In this document: piece by piece, positions 45,236 to 54,204 of the stretch | How positions within the stretch are numbered: the first letter of the stretch is position 1 | Layout of the letters: each line of letters begins with the position of its first letter | From: Acanthosepion lycidas | Taxonomy: Eukaryota; Mollusca; Cephalopoda; Sepiida; Sepiidae | Direction: 5' to 3' | Assembly: GCA_963932145.1 (NCBI GenBank) | Contig: OZ010599.1 | Coordinates: 50,184,064-50,248,063 of the forward strand | Length of the DNA stretch: 64,000 nt | Program-made: the position numbers and the translations under genes | Notes under the pieces: generated by a model | Told to the model about the DNA's origin: nothing | What the model saw: the letters and a program-made list of their open reading frames with translations, nothing else | The model's database searches: none

Positions 45236-45839
45236 CCATATATACTCGCACACAAACTTTTGCAAGCTTTGAAGGAGCCTGGTGTAAAAAAAAAAAAAAA
45301 AATCAATATTCAAAGAAAACAGTGCCACCAAGCAACTTTAGTATTTATTATACTTTAGTATTGGCCACAATCACCTAATTCTAGTTTCCCCACTGCTGAA
45401 GACTCTGCATGTCCAGACTTGGTTTGTGGAGCCACCTCTTGATATACCTTGTATTGCATGACAAAATCAGCTATAACTGAATGTATATATAGTCATTCCA
45501 GAGGATGTACCATATATTGACATACATATGAATGTTTCTTGTCTGTGTATGGTATGAACACATATACACTTTTCCTACGATAAACAATGGCATATCTTTA
45601 TCTAAAAATAATTTCTTTTATAATAATGTTCTTGTGAATGCTGGCATACATAAACCTTCATTGAATGTAAAAAAAAATAATTTCTTATTTATCTGATTCA
45701 AGTAAATTAACTTCATATATAAGGAACTTTAAGAAATTATTTGCTGAATCAGTAACTTTGATCACATGAAATTTCACCAGAATTAATTGAATAAAAAAAA
45801 AGTTAATTTTCAAATATAAACTGAATCTTTATTTATAGG

Positions 45840-46165
45840 TCTCTCTTTATCTATCTATCTCTCTCCATTGCCTCCTTTGTCTTCTTTTTATTTCTCCTGT
45901 GCTTTTATTTTTGTCTCACACTCTCTCTTTTCCAATGCTGATTTCTTGTTCTGTTTTATATTTCTTGCATTTCTTTATATTCTTTTATATTTTGTTTTAT
46001 TAAATCTCTTTTCTCATCTTGATTTTTCTCACTAGATCTTCTGTTTTTCTTTTCTTTTCAATTGTATCAATTTCATTCCCACCTCTTTTCTTATTTATCT
46101 TCCCTTTCTTTATCTCAGAAGACCCTTTTCCATCTACTTTATTCTTTCACTTGCATATTCTTTCA
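45840..46165. repeat. polypyrimidine-rich block of about 325 bp
   Basis: The plus strand is dominated by T and C (CTCTCTTTATCTATCTATCTC, TCTTTTCTTTTCAATTG, CCTCTTTTCTTATTTATCTTCC). It mirrors the purine block at 17850-18140 and may be the same kind of sequence in opposite orientation. Confidence 0.8.
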
Positions 46166-47289
46166 TTATACAGTGCAAAGTGAATATGAGTAGTCTTAGC
46201 TGAACTAAGGACAGAAATCAGCATGCAAGTTCAAATTTGGGCTGAGGCTACCTTGGAAATGTATAAATCAATTTATCTGTGTGCCCTCTTCCATATATTA
46301 AGTGTATAATACAGTAGATTTCTTAATAATTGGAATCCAATAAAAACAAACCACTTTGGTCCAACTGGGCAGCTGCTACTGTTATTTAAAATATCCTATA
46401 AGTACTTTACATATATCTATTTTATTTTTAATAAAAAGTATTATGGCCTTAAGAAAAGACATTTTAAAAGTATATATTCACGTAATATTTGTAAATATAT
46501 TAATATATTTGTACAAATATATAAATTTTAAAATTCACATAATATATACAATTATATTTGTATATATTATGCATATATATATATTTTTTAAATTTCTGTT
46601 TTTAAAATCGTAACATTTTGTACCCTCCACAGATTATTTAAGTATAAAGTATATAAAACAGAAAATAGAAAGGATTTTTCCAAATTAGTTGAAAATAATT
46701 TCTGCTATTAAAAAAAAACTAGGACAAATGAAGAAAATTTATAGACCAAAATCTTTAAAATTTCATTCTTTAATTTATTAACATGTTGAACTAGTAAGTT
46801 ACTACCATGAGCTACAAAGGAAGGGAAGTTGTAGAGAGTCATGATCACTCATATCCTGAAGGGTCACTGCACATAGAAGACTGAATTAGTGTCATTTTTA
46901 ATGCTTATTAATGCTTTAAGAATTTATTGTTCCTTGATATAGTCTTTTAAATGATTTCATGTGAACAAAATAATTGTGGGTATCTAGGGCAAATAACAGA
47001 CTACAATCCTTATCTTCTTGCATAAATTAGGATTATAATCCATGCACATGTTTCATTAGTTTCTGGTTAGTGATTTTGTAATGGAAAGCTTATTTAACCC
47101 TTGTTCCCTTCCATTAATCTCTTACTGAATGATCCAGGTGCTTGGTATAACATGTATGATGTGTTTTGTCCTTTCAATTATAATTATATTATTTAATAAG
47201 CTTAACATAAAATTTCTACTACTTCTAATATAATAAGAATTAATTAAATAATAAGAATTAATTAAATTCAAAACAAAATAATAAGCTAA

Positions 47290-47460
47290 AACTTGAAGAA
47301 GGTATTTACCTGTAATAATTGCTACAAAGAATACACAGAAAACTCAGGGAATTTAAATAAAAAATTAAATGAACATAAAAGGGATTTTTTTAAAAATAAC
47401 ACACTCAATAAATTATTTGCTCACTGTAATGAATCTGACCATAAATTCAACATAAAATAA
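47290..47460 (+). pseudogene. Penelope-like element GIY-YIG endonuclease fragment
   Basis: A 50-codon stretch ending at a TAA (47458-47460) reads KVFTCNNCYKEYTENSGNLNKKLNEHKRDF, then HCNESDHKFNIK. The arrangement C-x2-C-x3-Y, then a hydrophilic turn, N/L-x-x-R/K-L-x-E-H-K-R-D and a later H-x(4)-D/G-H-x-F is that of the GIY-YIG endonuclease fused to RT in Penelope-like elements. The G-E-T turn is changed to E-N-S. No RT is attached, so it is a short fragment. The gypsy element C landed 86 bp downstream. Confidence 0.55.
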
Positions 47461-47517
47461 TCTTACTTTAATTAAAAGAGAAGGCAATTTACTAAAACAA
47501 AAGTGTATAGAAAGTAC

Positions 47518-47542
47518 TGGACACAAATTATATTTGTGTCCA
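47518..47542. repeat. perfect 11-bp-arm palindrome at the gypsy C insertion site
   Basis: TGGACACAAAT, TAT, ATTTGTGTCCA. It ends within the AGGTT target duplication of gypsy C (47542-47546). Confidence 0.95.
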
Positions 47543-47546
47543 GGTT

Positions 47547-47792
47547 TGTAACATAGAATGTGGTCAGCCTGTTAAATGCCAAGAATTGTGTACCCTTCCA
47601 CAATGGGCTGTTGAGAGAAGGCCCTCTACTTAGGATAGGTGGTACTGACTATTTGCATATGAACGATACTGGGCAGGTATTAGTCAATAGTCAGTGTTGG
47701 TCTGAGACTGGGAGAGCTATATAACACAAGTGTTTTTTCTCAGTTGAGAGAGAGCTGCTCTCGATGTGCAGAGACCAGACAAGACAAACATA
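47547..47792 (+). repeat. 5' LTR of gypsy C
   Basis: It contains CCACAATGGGCTGTTGA, ACTATTTGCATATGAAC, GAGCTATATAACA (TATA-like) and CAGTTGAGAGAGAGCTGCTCTC, matched in order in the 3' LTR at 53403-53642. It holds an inverted octamer ATTTGCAT at 47651-47658. Confidence 0.9.
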
Positions 47793-47799
47793 TGCTATT

Positions 47800-48195
47800 T
47801 CGGCTATTGACGGATGATGGCAGACCTCAAATTTAAAGTTAATTCCCGAGTTTGTCAGATTGGTGTTTGGTCTGCTAGTGGTTGAATGGATAGAAAAGCT
47901 AGAACTTGTTTGCAGGCTATGTGGAGTGAAGTCTTTGGAGCACGTGATCCTTTTACAACTTACAGGTGGAGCATATGTAGTTTACCAAAAACTGGATGGC
48001 AAAGCAAATTCTGATGTTGACCAGATAAAAACTGCCTTAGTTACAACCTACAGATTCATTTATGGCATATGTACAGCTCATTGAGTGGCACCTACTGGCT
48101 GAATTGAAGAAACTCATGTTCTTGTTGGGTAGGAAGAGTGAACATACGCTGGCATGTGCATTTGTGCATGGGTTGTCAGGCAATGTAAAGCGGAA
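47800..48195 (+). pseudogene. gag: gag N-terminal part of gypsy C
   Basis: Around 47815-47860 the reading matches the start of gypsy B gag (KFKVNSRV versus KFDLKLIPEF). 47860-48084 gives VVEWIEKLELVCRLCGVKSLEHVILLQLTGGAYVVYQKLDG, parallel to B's VIEWFEKAERVCRVSKIKEP...LRLTRGAYAVYQQL. 48085-48195 adds LIEWHLLAELKKLMFLLGRK and CAFVHGLSGNVKR. The gypsy B insertion breaks the gene exactly here (TCTTC target duplication). Stops and a shift are present. The continuation is at 52450. Confidence 0.8.
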
Positions 48196-48200
48196 TCTTC

Positions 48201-48524
48201 TGTGGGGAAAATTGTGAAAATGGCCTACCCGCGAATCTGTGCATCATGCAAACTCCGATCGTTCAATGATAAAAAGAACCAAAATGCCGGCACCCATGTT
48301 TTATGCCGGGTGGTCTCAGACAGTTAACGCGAAGTCTCGTTGTTTCGTCATACACATGCAAATTATGATCGGTCCTCGGCTGTATAAAGCAGGTGCGTTT
48401 TTTGTTTCTGGGCACTGAGCTTTTTGCTCGTGTGAAGGTTGGGCGTGTGACACTATTTTTGTCGATTACCTTCCTCGTGGTTCCTATCTGCTACTATCAG
48501 TTGAGTCATTTCTTTACCACCACA
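48201..48524 (+). repeat. 5' LTR of gypsy B
   Basis: 324 bp, TG...CA. It contains an octamer ATGCAAAT (48356-48363) and TATAAA (48383-48388), so transcription would start in the GGTGCG region just downstream. The gag ATG at 48538 lies only 13 bp past its end. Confidence 0.95.
48356..48388 (+). promoter_or_regulatory. octamer plus TATA box in gypsy B 5' LTR
   Basis: ATGCAAAT at 48356-48363 matches the POU-family octamer. TATAAA follows 19 bp after its end. The 3' LTR has the same pair at 52276-52283 and 52303-52308. Binding is inferred from the motif only. Confidence 0.6.
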
Positions 48525-48537
48525 AGCTATTTCGGCG

Positions 48538-49150
48538 ATGGACAAGTTCGATTTAAAATTGATCCCAGAATTCAACGGCTCCCCCATGGGCCCGACTGTC
48601 ATTGAATGGTTTGAGAAGGCTGAACGTGTTTGCAGGGTGTCCAAAATAAAAGAGCCTGCACTGGTCATCCCACTGAGACTCACGAGGGGAGCCTATGCCG
48701 TATATCAACAACTCGGGGACGATGCTGACCTAGAGGAGATCAAGAGTGCCCTATATACGGCCTTTGGAATAGACCCCTTCATCACTTGGAAACAGTTTTC
48801 GATGACGGCTCAAGCCGGGTGAGACAGTGGATGTCTACCTGGCCAATTTGTGAAGGCTGATGGTGCTGTTTGGTGGAGTAACAGACCGCATACTGGGATG
48901 CGCCTTCCTGGCAGGACTTCCTGACGACACCAGTCATCTCCTGCAAGCGTCTTCAAGATTGCACACACTGGGAATTGACGAATTGCTAGCCAGTGCCCGA
49001 AACATCTTGAAAGACATGGAACAGGTTGCGGCAGCCGTGAGGACGCCCGAGACACCGCGGAAGGGCCCAAAGTGTTACAATTGTGGTGGACCAAACCATT
49101 TCTCTAGAGACTACTGGAACTGGAGTGACATAGGAGGCGGGAGCAGCTGA
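48538..49150 (+). pseudogene. gag: gag of gypsy B
   Basis: The ATG at 48538 opens MDKFDLKLIPEFNGSPMG, followed by VIEWFEKAERVCRV (amphipathic capsid-like helix) and GAYAVYQQLGDD. A stop at 48820-48822 and a frame change lead to 48860-49147 (LFGGVTDRILGCAFLAGLPDD, ASARNILKDMEQ). That part ends with KCYNCGGPNHFSRDY, a CCHC knuckle whose last cysteine is tyrosine, and a TGA. A second, intact knuckle (CYCCNELGHAAQDC) lies at about 49172-49213 in the same frame. The protein would coat element RNA. The N-terminal sequence fits gag of gypsy C. Confidence 0.85.
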
Positions 49151-49176
49151 CGGACACGAGCACGACTACGCTGTTA

Positions 49177-49695
49177 TTGCTGCAACGAGTTAGGCCATGC
49201 AGCACAGGACTGCTTGGGAAACGAGTCCAGGGACAAGGTGCTGTCACACCCCTTGCCCCCTCTCAGTCAGTAAATGTGGCATTGCCTGTTGTCAACATGA
49301 GCATTGAGGGTAAACGATGTTCGGCGCTTGTCGACACTGGATGTTCCCAATTGATCGTCAGTGTGGATCGATGCGTGACATGGAGCAGTCAACAAATTGA
49401 GATTCGGACGATTGACGGAGTGTCCCGGGCCTGTTGTGGTGTCAGGACTGTGTCAATCCTCACAGACGGAGGGAATCATGCCAAGGTCGACGTTTTGGTG
49501 GCACGTCAAAGGCCCCTAAGTTACGACCTGCTGCTTGGGATCGATGCGATCCGAGCGTTAGAAGGCATGATAATCACGCCAGCCGGAAATGTGGAACTGG
49601 GTAAAGGAAGAAAGGTGTATGCAGCCCTTTGTATCAGTGAGCCGGATTTCGACGTCTCCTTCAATTCTGACGAGAGGGTGTGGACTGCCAGGTAG
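49177..49695 (+). pseudogene. pol: aspartic protease region of gypsy B
   Basis: After a frame change from the knuckles, this 172-codon open stretch includes VNVALPVVNMSIEGKRCSAL, then ALVDTGCSQLIV (D-T-G active site, intact) and LSYDLLLGIDAIRAL (the second conserved G-x-D strand of retropepsins). It ends at a TAG before RT. The protease would release Gag and Pol proteins. It is homologous to the protease at 52742-53242 in gypsy C, which keeps LVDTGCSLSIV. Confidence 0.9.
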
Positions 49696-50835
49696 AAATG
49701 GGCCCAAAAAGACCCACTAGTTCAGCTTCACAACAAGGTCGCAGAGTACAAAGTTCCCGACAGCATCAGAGGAAAATACGAGAAAGACCTTCAACAGTGG
49801 ATTGTGAACGGCTGGTTGATTCCATACCCCCAAGAAAGACTGGGACCCCCAAAGGGTCTGATTCCCTTGATGGCAGTCGTGCAGGAGCAGAAACAGAAGG
49901 TATGTCTGGTACTCGATTACCGCGAATTGAACGACTTTGTGGATGCTTTTACTGCTGATGCAGAAGTGTGTGCACAGAAGCTGAGAGCGTGGCGGTGGCA
50001 GGGAGTCAATGTGTCGCTTCTGGATCTGTGAAACGCATATCTTCAGATTCACATCGACGAAGCGGTGTGGCCATTTCAAATGGTTATTTTCAAAGGTCAA
50101 CGCTTCTGTCTTACACGGCTAGGATTTGGGCTAAATGTGGCACCGCTCATTATGAAATCTGTTATAGATGCCATCACATCGCAAGACCGCACAATTGAAA
50201 ATGCCACATCAGCATACATTGATGACATCTTCATTAATGAAAGTTTGGTCTCTGCATCGCGTGTACGACAACACTTTTCAGATTATGGTTTGGTGTGTAA
50301 GGGTCTGGTGCAACTGAGAGATGGAGCAAGAGTTCTTGGCTTGCAAGTCTGGGAAGAGAATGGCACCCTCCAATGTAAACGAGGAAGTCAGATTCCGGAA
50401 ATCCTTGATATGTTGACCTGTCGGCACGTATTTTCGTTGTGTGGGAAACTTGTTGGACATTTCCTCATGTGTGGATGGGTCAGGGTGGCAGTTGCATTCG
50501 TCAAGCCCCTGGCAACCACAGCAACCAATGGATGGGATGATAATATCAAAGATTCCGCTTTCTGTCGCATACTAGTGCAGATGTTAAGTAGAGTACGGGA
50601 ACTGGATCCCGTTGGAGGAGACTGGTGCATGGGTGGTGACGAGATCACAGTCTGGGTGGATGTGAGTTCCATGGTGTCAGGAGTGGCATTGGAAGTGAAT
50701 GGAAATGTCATCGAAGATGCGTGTTGGCTGCGTCCTACTAATGATGCCAGGCATATTAATTTAGCTGAACTCAACCTAGCCCTTCAGTGGGAGGCGAGAA
50801 CATTGCACTTGGTTACTGATTCGGCACACTGGTGA
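49696..50835 (+). pseudogene. pol: reverse transcriptase and RNase H of gypsy B
   Basis: The frame reads on from VWTAR, past a TAG, to KYEKDLQQWIVNGWLIPYP and VCLVLDYRELNDFV (RT fingers). Next comes VSLLDL-stop-NAYLQIHI, with TGA where the family has arginine (CGA). VIFKGQRFCLTRLGFGLNVAP and AYIDDIF follow, the catalytic YxDD at about 50215-50227, intact. The thumb (ARVLGLQVWEENG) and connection follow. RNase H appears as ITVWVDVSSMVSGVAL, HINLAELNLALQWEA and LVTDSA, with the acidic residues D-E-D kept. A TGA ends the stretch at 50833-50835. Only stops, not active-site losses, disable it. Confidence 0.92.
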
Positions 50836-51100
50836 ATTTCCGACACCTTGACCAGGAAGGCACGGGTGAACACAAGGGCGGCTGGCAAGATGCTGGTTAG
50901 GCGACGGCTGGGCATTATGCGATCGCTGGTGGAAGAATATGGATTAACCATAGATATGATGCTTGTACAGTTCTGTCAGAACCTTGCGGATCGCCTCACC
51001 AGAGTACCGCGCAAGTGGCTGGATCTGCTGAAGAGAGGAGAACCAGCGCTCGAGAGCTGTGCAGTGGTAGGGAGACGACTGGGCGAGGACTAGGTGGCCA
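50836..51100 (+). pseudogene. pol: RNase H/integrase linker of gypsy B
   Basis: Open from 50848 to 51093 in the same frame as RT. ARVNTRAAGKMLVRRRLGIMRSLVEEYGLT is followed by QFCQNLADRLTRVPRKWLDLL, which corresponds to the end of RNase H (the A-D-x-L-T/S-R signature). GRRLGED precedes a TAG. The region links RNase H to the integrase zinc domain. Confidence 0.8.
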
Positions 51101-51650
51101 ATACCCATCATCAAAGCGGACATCCGGGCGTGAAACAAACTCTGTACTTCACCAGGATAGCCGTTCAGAGAAAGCGTTAGATCCGTTGTGAAGGCCTGCA
51201 CAACCTGTCAGTCGATCGATCCGAACTGAGTGTGAAGAGCAATTGGAGTAGACTAGCGATGGACATAACTCACTACAATGGTGAGAATTTTCTAACACTT
51301 ATTGATTGCGGTCCCTTTAGGTTTGCGACATGGCGGCCGCTGGGCCGAAAAGATGCGAGCACTGTCATTTTACTGTTGGAGAATTTTTTCCTGGAGTGAG
51401 GCCCACCCATGGAAATACTGACCAAAAATGATACTGCATTCACCAGTAAAGACTTTAAAAAATTTGCGGACAATTGGTACGTGCATCTGCGGTTTCGATG
51501 TGCCTACTCGCCGAGTGGAAACGGCATCATAGAGCGAAACCACAGAACTGTCAAGACCATCACAGCCAGGAAGGGCTGTCCAGTATCGGAGGCGGTTTAC
51601 TGGTATAATGTTGCCCTGAAAGATGCAATGCACAAGTATCATGTCTGAAT
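51090..51650 (+). pseudogene. pol: integrase of gypsy B
   Basis: HHQSGHPGVKQTLYF gives the zinc-domain histidines. A short frame break degrades the CxxC part. SRLAMDITHYNGENFLTLID provides catalytic aspartate 1. 51409-51648 continues MEILTKNDTAFTSKDFKKFADNW (aspartate 2) and CAYSPSGNGIIERNHRTVK (catalytic glutamate), so the DDE triad is complete. TAG and TGA stops interrupt it at about 51091, 51178 and 51398, and a TGA ends it at 51646. The enzyme inserts the cDNA and produces the 5-bp target duplication seen at both ends. Confidence 0.9.
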
Positions 51651-52061
51651 GAAAGGCATTGAAGCCAACCCGCTGCCTGAACTAGAAGTGACCGGAGGGA
51701 GATTGAAAAAAGATGATGATATTTGGGTCAAAACCCACGCGGCAAGTGTACGACAAAATATGGCACTGGACATGTTATAGAGGTGATCAGCCCACAATCT
51801 GTGAGAGTTGATGCGGTGCCTTGTCACATTAAAGACCTGCGACCAGTGATGCAACCACTACCGTTATTGAGCGATGAAAGCAATTCCGAGTCTGAGAGTA
51901 GTGAGCATTCGATCTGCCTGGAGTTAGACCTGCAGGGCAGTGACTCCGATATCAGCAGCCTCCTGGCAGACACCATGTTTACTGACACTCAAACTACAGA
52001 CGAGAGCACGCATGAGGATGAAGCTTGTGTTGTCCCCCTTCGGAGGGGGACTCGACAGTGA
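51651..52061 (+). pseudogene. pol: C-terminal pol tail of gypsy B
   Basis: After a frame change, 51723-52061 encodes TKYGTGHVIEVISPQSVRVDAVPCHIKDLRPV, a small SH3-like C-terminal integrase piece. A long acidic, Ser-rich tail follows (SDESNSESESSEHSICLEL, DSDISSLLADTMF). The matching VTRIISPQSVQIDGMLHHVKDV in gypsy C is joined directly to its protease. The acidic tail has no recognised fold. Confidence 0.75.
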
Positions 52062-52109
52062 CGATCGCCACCTCTTTGCCCTGTTTGTGATCATGAGATC
52101 AGCGGGGAG

Positions 52110-52444
52110 TGTGGGGAAAGTTGTGAAAATGGCCTACCTCGGAAATGCTCACAAATCTGTGCATCATGCAAACTCCGATTGTTCAACAATAAAAAGAACC
52201 AAAATGGCGGCACCCATGTTTTATGCCGGGCGGTCTCAGACAGTTAACGCGAAGTCTCGTTGACTCGTCATTCGCATGCAAATTATGGTCGGTCCTCGGA
52301 TGTATAAAGCAGGTGCGTTTTTTGTTTCTGGGCACTGAGCTTTTTGCTCGTGAGAAGGTTGGGCGTGTGACACTATTTTTGTCGATTACCTTCCTCACGG
52401 TTCCTATCTGCTACTATCAGTTGAGTCATTTCTTTACCGCCACA
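52110..52444 (+). repeat. 3' LTR of gypsy B
   Basis: A direct copy of 48201-48524, preceded by a purine run AGCGGGGAG (polypurine tract) and followed by TCTTC. It contains 11 bp (around 52139-52150) that the 5' LTR lacks. Confidence 0.95.
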
Positions 52445-52449
52445 TCTTC

Positions 52450-52740
52450 ATGCATTGTCTAGGATGGATACGCTCTCTATTGACCAGCTGCTTGCTTGAG
52501 TTTGGGCAATTATGAGAAATGAGGACATGGAGCAAGTCGTGGTGGTCTGGCCAATGCAAAGTACAGACGTTCATGTCAAAAACTGCTTTTGATGCAATGA
52601 TATTAATCATCTGGCGAAAGATTGTCAGAGCCGACAAAATGACAGGACAAGAGTGAGGACAATGTAATACCATGAACTGTTATTGTTGCCATACTGTGGG
52701 CCATATGGTTCGAAAGTGTCTAAGAAAATGGGAGAAGAGA
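52450..52740 (+). pseudogene. gag: gag C-terminus with CCHC knuckles, gypsy C (resumed)
   Basis: Resumes directly after the gypsy B target duplication. 52581-52622 gives C-x2-C-N-D-I-N-H-L-A-K-D-C, and about 52680-52722 gives CYCCHTVGHMVRKC. Both are CX2CX4HX4C knuckles, corresponding to the pair in gypsy B. Confidence 0.8.
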
Positions 52741-52741
52741 T

Positions 52742-53242
52742 ATGTCAGTACTAGTATCTTCTCCAGCCTGGCACTATCTCAGAATCCAGGTTGATGGCAG
52801 AACCATCACTGTGTTGGTTGATACTGGTTGTTCACTGTCTATAGTCAGCAGAGAGATAGGCCAGTTGTGGACAAAAGGGACTGTATGTGCAACAACGATA
52901 GACGAGAAGACTGAGCCTGTTGTGGGATTGGATTTGTTGCTTTCCAGTTGCAAGATGGAAGTCCTGTCAAGTCCTGTACTGGTGGCACAAGAAAAGCAAT
53001 TTGGTTTCAACCTTCTGATTAGGATGAATGCAAACAAAAAAAATGGCTGGTTATCATTCCTTTGGATGCAATGGAGTTTTTCAACAACAAAAAAACCATC
53101 CCTGTGTGTGGCTTTCACCATAGAGGAACCAGACTTTAGCATCAAGTTTGATCAAAAAAAGAAAGTGCAAAAGGTCACTAGGATCATTAGTCCACAATCT
53201 GTCCAGATTGATGGCATGCTGCATCATGTTAAAGATGTCTGA
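52742..53242 (+). pseudogene. pol: protease joined to pol tail, gypsy C (RT, RNase H, integrase missing)
   Basis: This 166-codon open frame starts near SPAWHYLRIQVDGRTITV, contains LVDTGCSLSIV (active D-T-G) and runs to CVAFTIEEPDFSIKFDQKKK. It then passes directly into VTRIISPQSVQIDGMLHHVKDV. The latter aligns with the very end of pol in gypsy B. All of RT, RNase H and integrase, about 2 kb in gypsy B, is therefore deleted with the flanking frames fused. Such an internally deleted copy could only move with proteins from another element. The open fused frame is notable in an otherwise decayed copy. Confidence 0.85.
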
Positions 53243-53402
53243 CCTGCCTGAGACCACTGCTCTGTCACAAGCAACAATACTGAGGATGAAGTACATCCCC
53301 CACATAGTGACAACAATGAAGTTGAAGTACCTCCCTTGCAAATGAGTACCAGAAGGAAATGCCCACCTCTGCATGTTGGTGCTGTGATCAGGTGTGGGGG
53401 AG

Positions 53403-53642
53403 TGTAACAGAGAATTGGGTCAGCCCGGCAAGCACCAGGATTTATGTCCTCTTCCACAATGGGCTGTTGATAGAAGAGTAGTTGGTGCTGCCTATTTGCA
53501 TGTGAACAATACTGGGTAGGTATTAGCCAATAGTCAGCATGGATCTGGAACTGGGATAGCTATATAACATAAGTGTTTCTCTCAGTCGAGAGAGACGCTC
53601 TCGATTTGCAGAAACCAGACAAGATGAACACAAGGTTCTTAC
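53403..53642 (+). repeat. 3' LTR of gypsy C
   Basis: Begins TGTAACAGAG after a purine run (GTGGGGGAG) and ends ...GAACACA before AGGTT. The inverted octamer ATTTGCAT is at 53494-53501, matching the 5' LTR site. Confidence 0.9.
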
Positions 53643-53647
53643 CACAT

Positions 53648-54200
53648 TTCACTTTTCTTAGCAGATTTATTATCACAATGTGGGAATCTTAATAACAAAA
53701 GTGATAAAAAATATAAACAAAAAGAAACTGGCTACACTATATGTCTAAACACACAAAAAAAATTGATTTAAAAGTTAAAAATTTCAGTGTTCTCTCTCCT
53801 TCATGCACATGTGTAGTTACAACAACATAGACATCACTTTAATCCAAGGAAGCCCTACAGGATGAAATGCATCACACAAAAAATCTCTTTCACTTCTTAA
53901 TTTTCTTAACATTGTTCTGGTATATAAAAATTGATATATCATATTCTCCCATAACAGGTATATAAGAGAATGAATTTGACCATGTTGTAGGGGATTTTTT
54001 TTCACAGTATGAAAAAGTGTGTTTGAATTTCTTGTTCTTTGATGGCAACAGAAAATGATCTTTACTAAAATTGACAATAGGGCTACTGCAGTTGAAGGAA
54101 TCCTTACAAAGAATGCAGTGGGAAGGAAAGTAATGCTGGTAATTAATGTAAGATAGTGTATGTGTTTAGGAATATTTTTTATGAAGATCATGAATTGAAA
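53648..54200. repeat. dispersed repeat (copy 2) with protein-like minus frame
   Basis: 53660-53895 matches 41440-41715 in motif order. On the minus strand at 54170-53950, one frame reads YFPSHCILCKDSFN and FKHTFSYCEKKSPTTWSNSFSYIPV. It has a C-x2-C pair and low stop density, which suggests degraded coding sequence of an unidentified retroelement. Confidence 0.45.
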
Positions 54201-54204
54201 AAGT

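Larger units (their letters stand above)
48201..52444 (+). mobile_element. gypsy element B (inner), full length, 4.24 kb
   Basis: LTRs at 48201-48524 and 52110-52444 both begin TGTGGGGAAA and end CCACA/GCCACA. TCTTC flanks the element on both sides (48196-48200; 52445-52449). By eye the LTRs differ by about 16 substitutions and one 11-bp indel, roughly 5%. The internal part carries gag, protease, RT, RNase H and integrase in gypsy order. GC is clearly higher than the surrounding DNA. It lies wholly within gypsy C. Many stops leave it inactive. Confidence 0.95.
47547..53642 (+). mobile_element. gypsy element C (outer), split by gypsy B
   Basis: LTRs at 47547-47792 and 53403-53642 start TGTAACA and end ...ACATA / ...ACACA. 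AGGTT occurs immediately before (47542-47546) and after (53643-53647), a 5-bp target duplication. Without the inner element the body is only about 1.4 kb: decayed gag, knuckles, protease and a C-terminal pol tail. The two LTRs differ at many positions and by an indel of about 15 bp, so this copy is older than the inner one. Confidence 0.9.
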
